NCBI RefSeq assembly: GCF_001866645.1
Contig: NZ_MLYP01000043.1
Coordinates: 62,001 to 126,000, forward strand
Direction: 5' to 3'
DNA from: Streptomyces colonosanans
Lineage (GTDB): Bacteria; Actinomycetota; Actinomycetes; Streptomycetales; Streptomycetaceae
DNA length: 64,000 nt
The notes beneath the pieces are model-generated. The model was not told where the DNA came from. It searched no databases and saw nothing but the letters and a program-made list of their open reading frames with translations. Shown here one piece after another: positions 61,167 through 64,000 of this stretch (positions within the stretch are counted from its first letter, which is position 1; every line of letters starts with the position of its first letter). The position numbers were made by a program, and so were the translations under genes.

Positions 61167-63068
61167 GTGGCAGGACGGATCAACGACGAGGACGTGAAGG
61201 CGGTACGGGACGCGGTCCCGATCGACTCCGTCGTGTCCGAGTACCTCCAGCTGCGCAACGCGGGCGGCGGGAACCTGAAGGGGCTGTGCCCCTTCCACGA
61301 CGAGAAGTCGCCGTCCTTCCAGGTCAGCCCGAGCAAGGGCCTGTACCACTGCTTCGGCTGCCAAGAGGGCGGCGACACCATCACCTTCGTGATGAAGGTC
61401 GACCACCTCGCCTTCTCGGAGGCGGTCGAGCGCCTCGCCGCCCGCGCGGGCATCACGCTGCGGTACGAGGAGGGCGGGTACAACCCCACCCACCAGCGCG
61501 GCGAGCGCATCCGTCTGGTCGAGGCGCACCAGATCGCCGCCCAGTGGTACGCCGAGCAGCTGGGCACCAGCCCCGAGGCCGACACGGGACGCGCGTTCCT
61601 GGCCGAGCGCGGCTTCGACCAGGCCGCCGCCATGCACTTCGGCGTCGGCTACAGCCCCCAGGGCTGGGACCACCTCACCCGCTATCTGCGCGGCAAGGGC
61701 TTCAGCGACAAGGAACTGCTGCTCTCCGGCCTCTCCCAGGAAGGCCGCCGGGGCCCCATCGACCGCTTCCGCGGCCGGCTGATGTGGCCGATCCGCGACA
61801 TCGGCGGGGACGTGGTGGGCTTCGGCGCGCGCAAGCTGTACGAGGCGGACAACGGCCCCAAGTACCTGAACACCCCCGAAACGGCGATCTACAAGAAGTC
61901 GCAGGTCCTCTACGGCATCGACCTGGCGAAGAAGGAGATCGCGAAGGCGAGCCGCGCGGTCGTGGTCGAGGGCTACACCGACGTCATGGCCTGTCACCTC
62001 GCGGGTGTCACCACGGCCATCGCGACCTGCGGCACGGCCTTCGGCGGTGAACACATCAAGATCCTGCGGCGGCTGCTGATGGACAACGGCTCGGCGCGGG
62101 TGATCTTCACCTTCGACGGTGACGCGGCCGGTCAGAAGGCGGCGCTGCGTGCCTTCGAGGACGACCAGAAGTTCGCCGCCGAGACGTACATCGCGATCGC
62201 GCCGGACGGCATGGACCCCTGCGAGCTGCGCCTGGCCAAGGGCGACGAGGCCGTCGCCGACCTGGCCGAACCCCGCACGCCGCTCTTCGAGTTCGCGCTC
62301 CGCCAGATCGTCGGCCGCTATGACCTGGAAACCCCCGCGAGCCGTGCCGGCGCGCTCGACGAGGCGGCTCCGGTCGTCGCCCGCATCAAGAACAGCGGCG
62401 CCCAGCACGAGGTCGCGGTGCAGCTCGCCGGCATGCTCGGCATCCTGGACACGCAGTTCGTGGTCAAGCGGGTGGCGCAGCTGGCCCGTTGGGCGCGTGA
62501 GCGGGGAAGGGGTCCGGCCCCGAGCGGGCCACGCCCGGCGCGGCCGTACGAGGCGGCGCCGCGTCCGACCGTGACGGGCCCTGCGCTCAACCTCCGCAAC
62601 CCGGTCTACGCGACCGAGCGCGAGCTGCTCAAACTCGCCCTCCAGCAGCCGGAGTTGGTCTCCCCGGCGTTCGACGCGTACGGCGTCGACGAGTTCACCG
62701 CGACGCCGTACGCGGCCGTCCGTGAGGCGATCCTGGAGGCGGGCGGTACGGAGTACGGCGCACAGGATGCGCAGGAGTACCTGATCCGCGTCCGCGAGGC
62801 GGCCCCCGACGACGCGGTCCGCGCCATGGTCACGGAACTCGCGGTCGAGGCGATCATGCGCCGGACGGTGGACGATGCCTACGCGGGCACCGTGCTCGTC
62901 ACGGTCCGCCGCCGTGCGGTCGAGCGCCGCGTCCGCGACATCCAGAGCTCCCTGACCCGCCTGGGCTCCCACGGGGACCCGGCCCATTTGTCCGCGGTGC
63001 AGAACGAACTGTGGGTTCTGCAGCAGTACGACCAGGCGTTGCGGGAACGCGGGGTGGCGGCGCTCTGA
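61167..63068 (+). CDS. dnaG: DNA primase
   Basis: 633 residues. CHC2 zinc finger GLCPFHDEKSPSF ... HCFGCQEGGD at residues 38-70, RNA-polymerase-basic segment with FGARKLYEADNGPKYLNTPET, Toprim domain with VVVEGYTDVMACHLAGV and IFTFDGDAAGQKAA near residues 265-330, and a C-terminal helicase-interaction domain after a Pro/Ala linker (GPAPSGPRPARPY). It makes RNA primers at replication forks. Its position next to a principal-type sigma gene recalls the dnaG-rpoD arrangement of many bacteria. Confidence 0.96.
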   Translation: MAGRINDEDVKAVRDAVPIDSVVSEYLQLRNAGGGNLKGLCPFHDEKSPSFQVSPSKGLYHCFGCQEGGDTITFVMKVDHLAFSEAVERLAARAGITLRYEEGGYNPTHQRGERIRLVEAHQIAAQWYAEQLGTSPEADTGRAFLAERGFDQAAAMHFGVGYSPQGWDHLTRYLRGKGFSDKELLLSGLSQEGRRGPIDRFRGRLMWPIRDIGGDVVGFGARKLYEADNGPKYLNTPETAIYKKSQVLYGIDLAKKEIAKASRAVVVEGYTDVMACHLAGVTTAIATCGTAFGGEHIKILRRLLMDNGSARVIFTFDGDAAGQKAALRAFEDDQKFAAETYIAIAPDGMDPCELRLAKGDEAVADLAEPRTPLFEFALRQIVGRYDLETPASRAGALDEAAPVVARIKNSGAQHEVAVQLAGMLGILDTQFVVKRVAQLARWARERGRGPAPSGPRPARPYEAAPRPTVTGPALNLRNPVYATERELLKLALQQPELVSPAFDAYGVDEFTATPYAAVREAILEAGGTEYGAQDAQEYLIRVREAAPDDAVRAMVTELAVEAIMRRTVDDAYAGTVLVTVRRRAVERRVRDIQSSLTRLGSHGDPAHLSAVQNELWVLQQYDQALRERGVAAL

Positions 63069-63087
63069 ACCGCGGCCGTGCGGGCGG

Positions 63088-63350
63088 CTACGCCTCCGAG
63101 GGCGCGTCGGGCGGCGTGATTCCGAGGTGACCCGTGATCGCCTGAAGCTGCTCCGTCATCGCCACCTGACCGGATGCCAGAGCACCGAGAAGCTCGCCGT
63201 GCTCGGTCAGGGCCTCGGCGTGCGCCTCCAGCGTCTTGCCGTGCTCCAGCTGTGTGTCCCGCAGCGCCCGGATCAGCTGCAAGTCGGATGAGCCTCCAGC
63301 GCCTCGATGCGCCGCCGTAGCTCCTCTATCCCGCCCGTGCCTTCCGTCCT
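63088..63350 (-). pseudogene. frameshifted small coiled-coil protein
   Basis: The 3' part reads DLQLIRALRDTQLEHGKTLE then AHAEALTEHGELLGALASGQ and ends GITPPDAPSEA (stop at 63088). The expected N-terminal part, TEGTGGIEELRRRIEALEAH, lies in another frame just upstream, so a single-base shift occurred near 63283-63292. That N-terminal frame has AGG where the start ATG would be (63348-63350). Intact relatives are short coiled-coil actinobacterial proteins of unknown role. Confidence 0.6.
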
Positions 63351-63658
63351 GCCTTACGCAGCGGAACTCCAGCGTCCCCCGGCCGTCAATCCGATGGTCC
63401 GACGAGCTGAGTAACCGCCCGGTCACGGACCGGACTCAAAAAGTGGACGCACGCCCCTCGTGGCGGCGATGTGTCATACGCCACACTGGGTTCCGGTTCC
63501 TGAGTTTCCGGAGCGCGGCCTACCCGTACACGGCGGGTCCGGCACCCCTCGCGGCTCCGCTCAACGACTCCGGGATGCCCGGCGGGCGGACCGTCGGCCC
63601 CATCCCCGACGTATTGCTGCCGCACGCCCTGGTAGCGACATTCCTGGAGGTCGCCCCC

Positions 63659-64000
63659 GTGCAGACCCAGACCCTCACACAGACCGACATGAGTACGGAC
63701 GAGCCGGACGCGGAGACCGACGTCCTTTCGGCCGTGCCCTCGCAGAACCGGCCGGTGCACCACCCCGAGACGGAGACGGAGCCGCAGAGCCCGCCCGCCG
63801 GCGCGGTGGAGACCGTCGAGGCCGGCGAGGCGTCCGAACCCGTCGAACCGTTACGCGGCCAAGCCGACGGCGCCGGCCCCTCCTCGGACCTGTTCCGCCA
63901 GTATCTGCGCGAGATCGGCCGCGTCCCCCTGCTCACGGCCGCGGAGGAGGTCGAACTCGCCTGCCGCGTCGAAGCCGGCCTGTTCGCCGAGGAGAAGCTC
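63659..64000 (+). CDS. hrdA: RNA polymerase sigma-70 factor, HrdA-like (partial, runs off the end)
   Basis: The first 114 codons of a principal-type sigma factor are in the window, from GTG 63659 with GGAGG ten bases upstream. The N-terminus is acidic and Glu/Pro-rich (ETDVLSAVPSQNRPVHHPE), then region 1.2 begins with SDLFRQYLREIGRVPLLTAAEEVELACRVEAG, split here as DLFRQYLREIGRVPLLTA and EEVELACRVEAG. An in-frame TTA codon is at 63851-63853. The name hrdA rests on recalled synteny beside dnaG in S. coelicolor; HrdC or HrdD cannot be excluded from this fragment. Confidence 0.8.
   Translation, partial: MQTQTLTQTDMSTDEPDAETDVLSAVPSQNRPVHHPETETEPQSPPAGAVETVEAGEASEPVEPLRGQADGAGPSSDLFRQYLREIGRVPLLTAAEEVELACRVEAGLFAEEKL

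Noticed and set aside
63386..63936. Two minus-strand open frames at the right end
   Set aside because: They run antisense to the sigma-factor gene, whose plus-strand reading has region 1.2 motifs and a good ribosome-binding site.

Overview
The window is high-GC actinobacterial chromosome, almost certainly Streptomyces. Codon third positions are nearly all G/C, GTG starts are common, two genes carry the rare TTA (bldA) codon, and there are Scr1-type XRE/DUF397 regulators, an LAETG sortase signal and several leaderless-looking promoters. From memory, the gene order follows the core of the S. coelicolor chromosome around SCO2465 (hrdA) to SCO2540 (era region), in the opposite orientation. Most of the window is therefore housekeeping DNA with small accessory pockets.

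Layout. 1-10.1 kb, plus strand: nitronate monooxygenase, rsmE, a VOC protein, a lipoprotein, a tricorn-like protease, a HIT protein, RNase Z, an adenine/adenosine deaminase and a PfkB kinase. 10.1-14.9 kb, minus strand: phoH, ybeY, corC-like, mmcQ-like, a catalytically dead cytidine-deaminase-like gene and era. 14.9-17 kb: a decayed GDSL hydrolase, then a thermolysin-type protease with its emfourin inhibitor. 17.1-19 kb: a leucine attenuator leader and leuA. 19.1-20.4 kb: a TerB-like protein and a GNAT protein.

20.6-27.3 kb is the least understood part. A methyltransferase, a MinD-like ATPase with an altered P-loop and three proteins of unknown fold are tightly or overlappingly arranged (the SCO2525 to SCO2521 families). 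A two-TM protein with a phospholipase-D-like domain follows them. One gene of the set has a TTA codon. This is the best candidate in the window for an undescribed system.

27.3-32.8 kb: an ABC exporter with a two-component system, then an Scr1 XRE/DUF397 locus. 32.8-40 kb: recO, uppS, a membrane protein, the zinc regulon znuACB-zur with two Zur boxes, and glyS. 40-42.3 kb: a VOC gene and a CGNR regulator diverging from one perfect palindrome, a PadR/HAAS pair and an LAETG remnant. 42.3-45.5 kb: a three-gene recombinase island (intact tyrosine recombinase, HTH, zinc-finger recombinase broken by two frameshifts). 45.7-49.5 kb: an MFS exporter, dusB, a 51-bp tandem repeat and a long regulatory region. 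49.5-64 kb: ppdK, a TauE-type permease, a class F sortase with a probable partner, a phosphotransferase remnant, a lipoprotein dioxygenase, a pentapeptide-like membrane protein with a YdcF protein, dgt, a ferredoxin-reductase-type flavoprotein, dnaG, a broken coiled-coil gene and the start of a group 1/2 sigma factor that leaves the window.

No rRNA, tRNA, CRISPR array, complete insertion sequence or replication origin was found by eye. Family assignments come from reading motifs and from memory; no searches were run.
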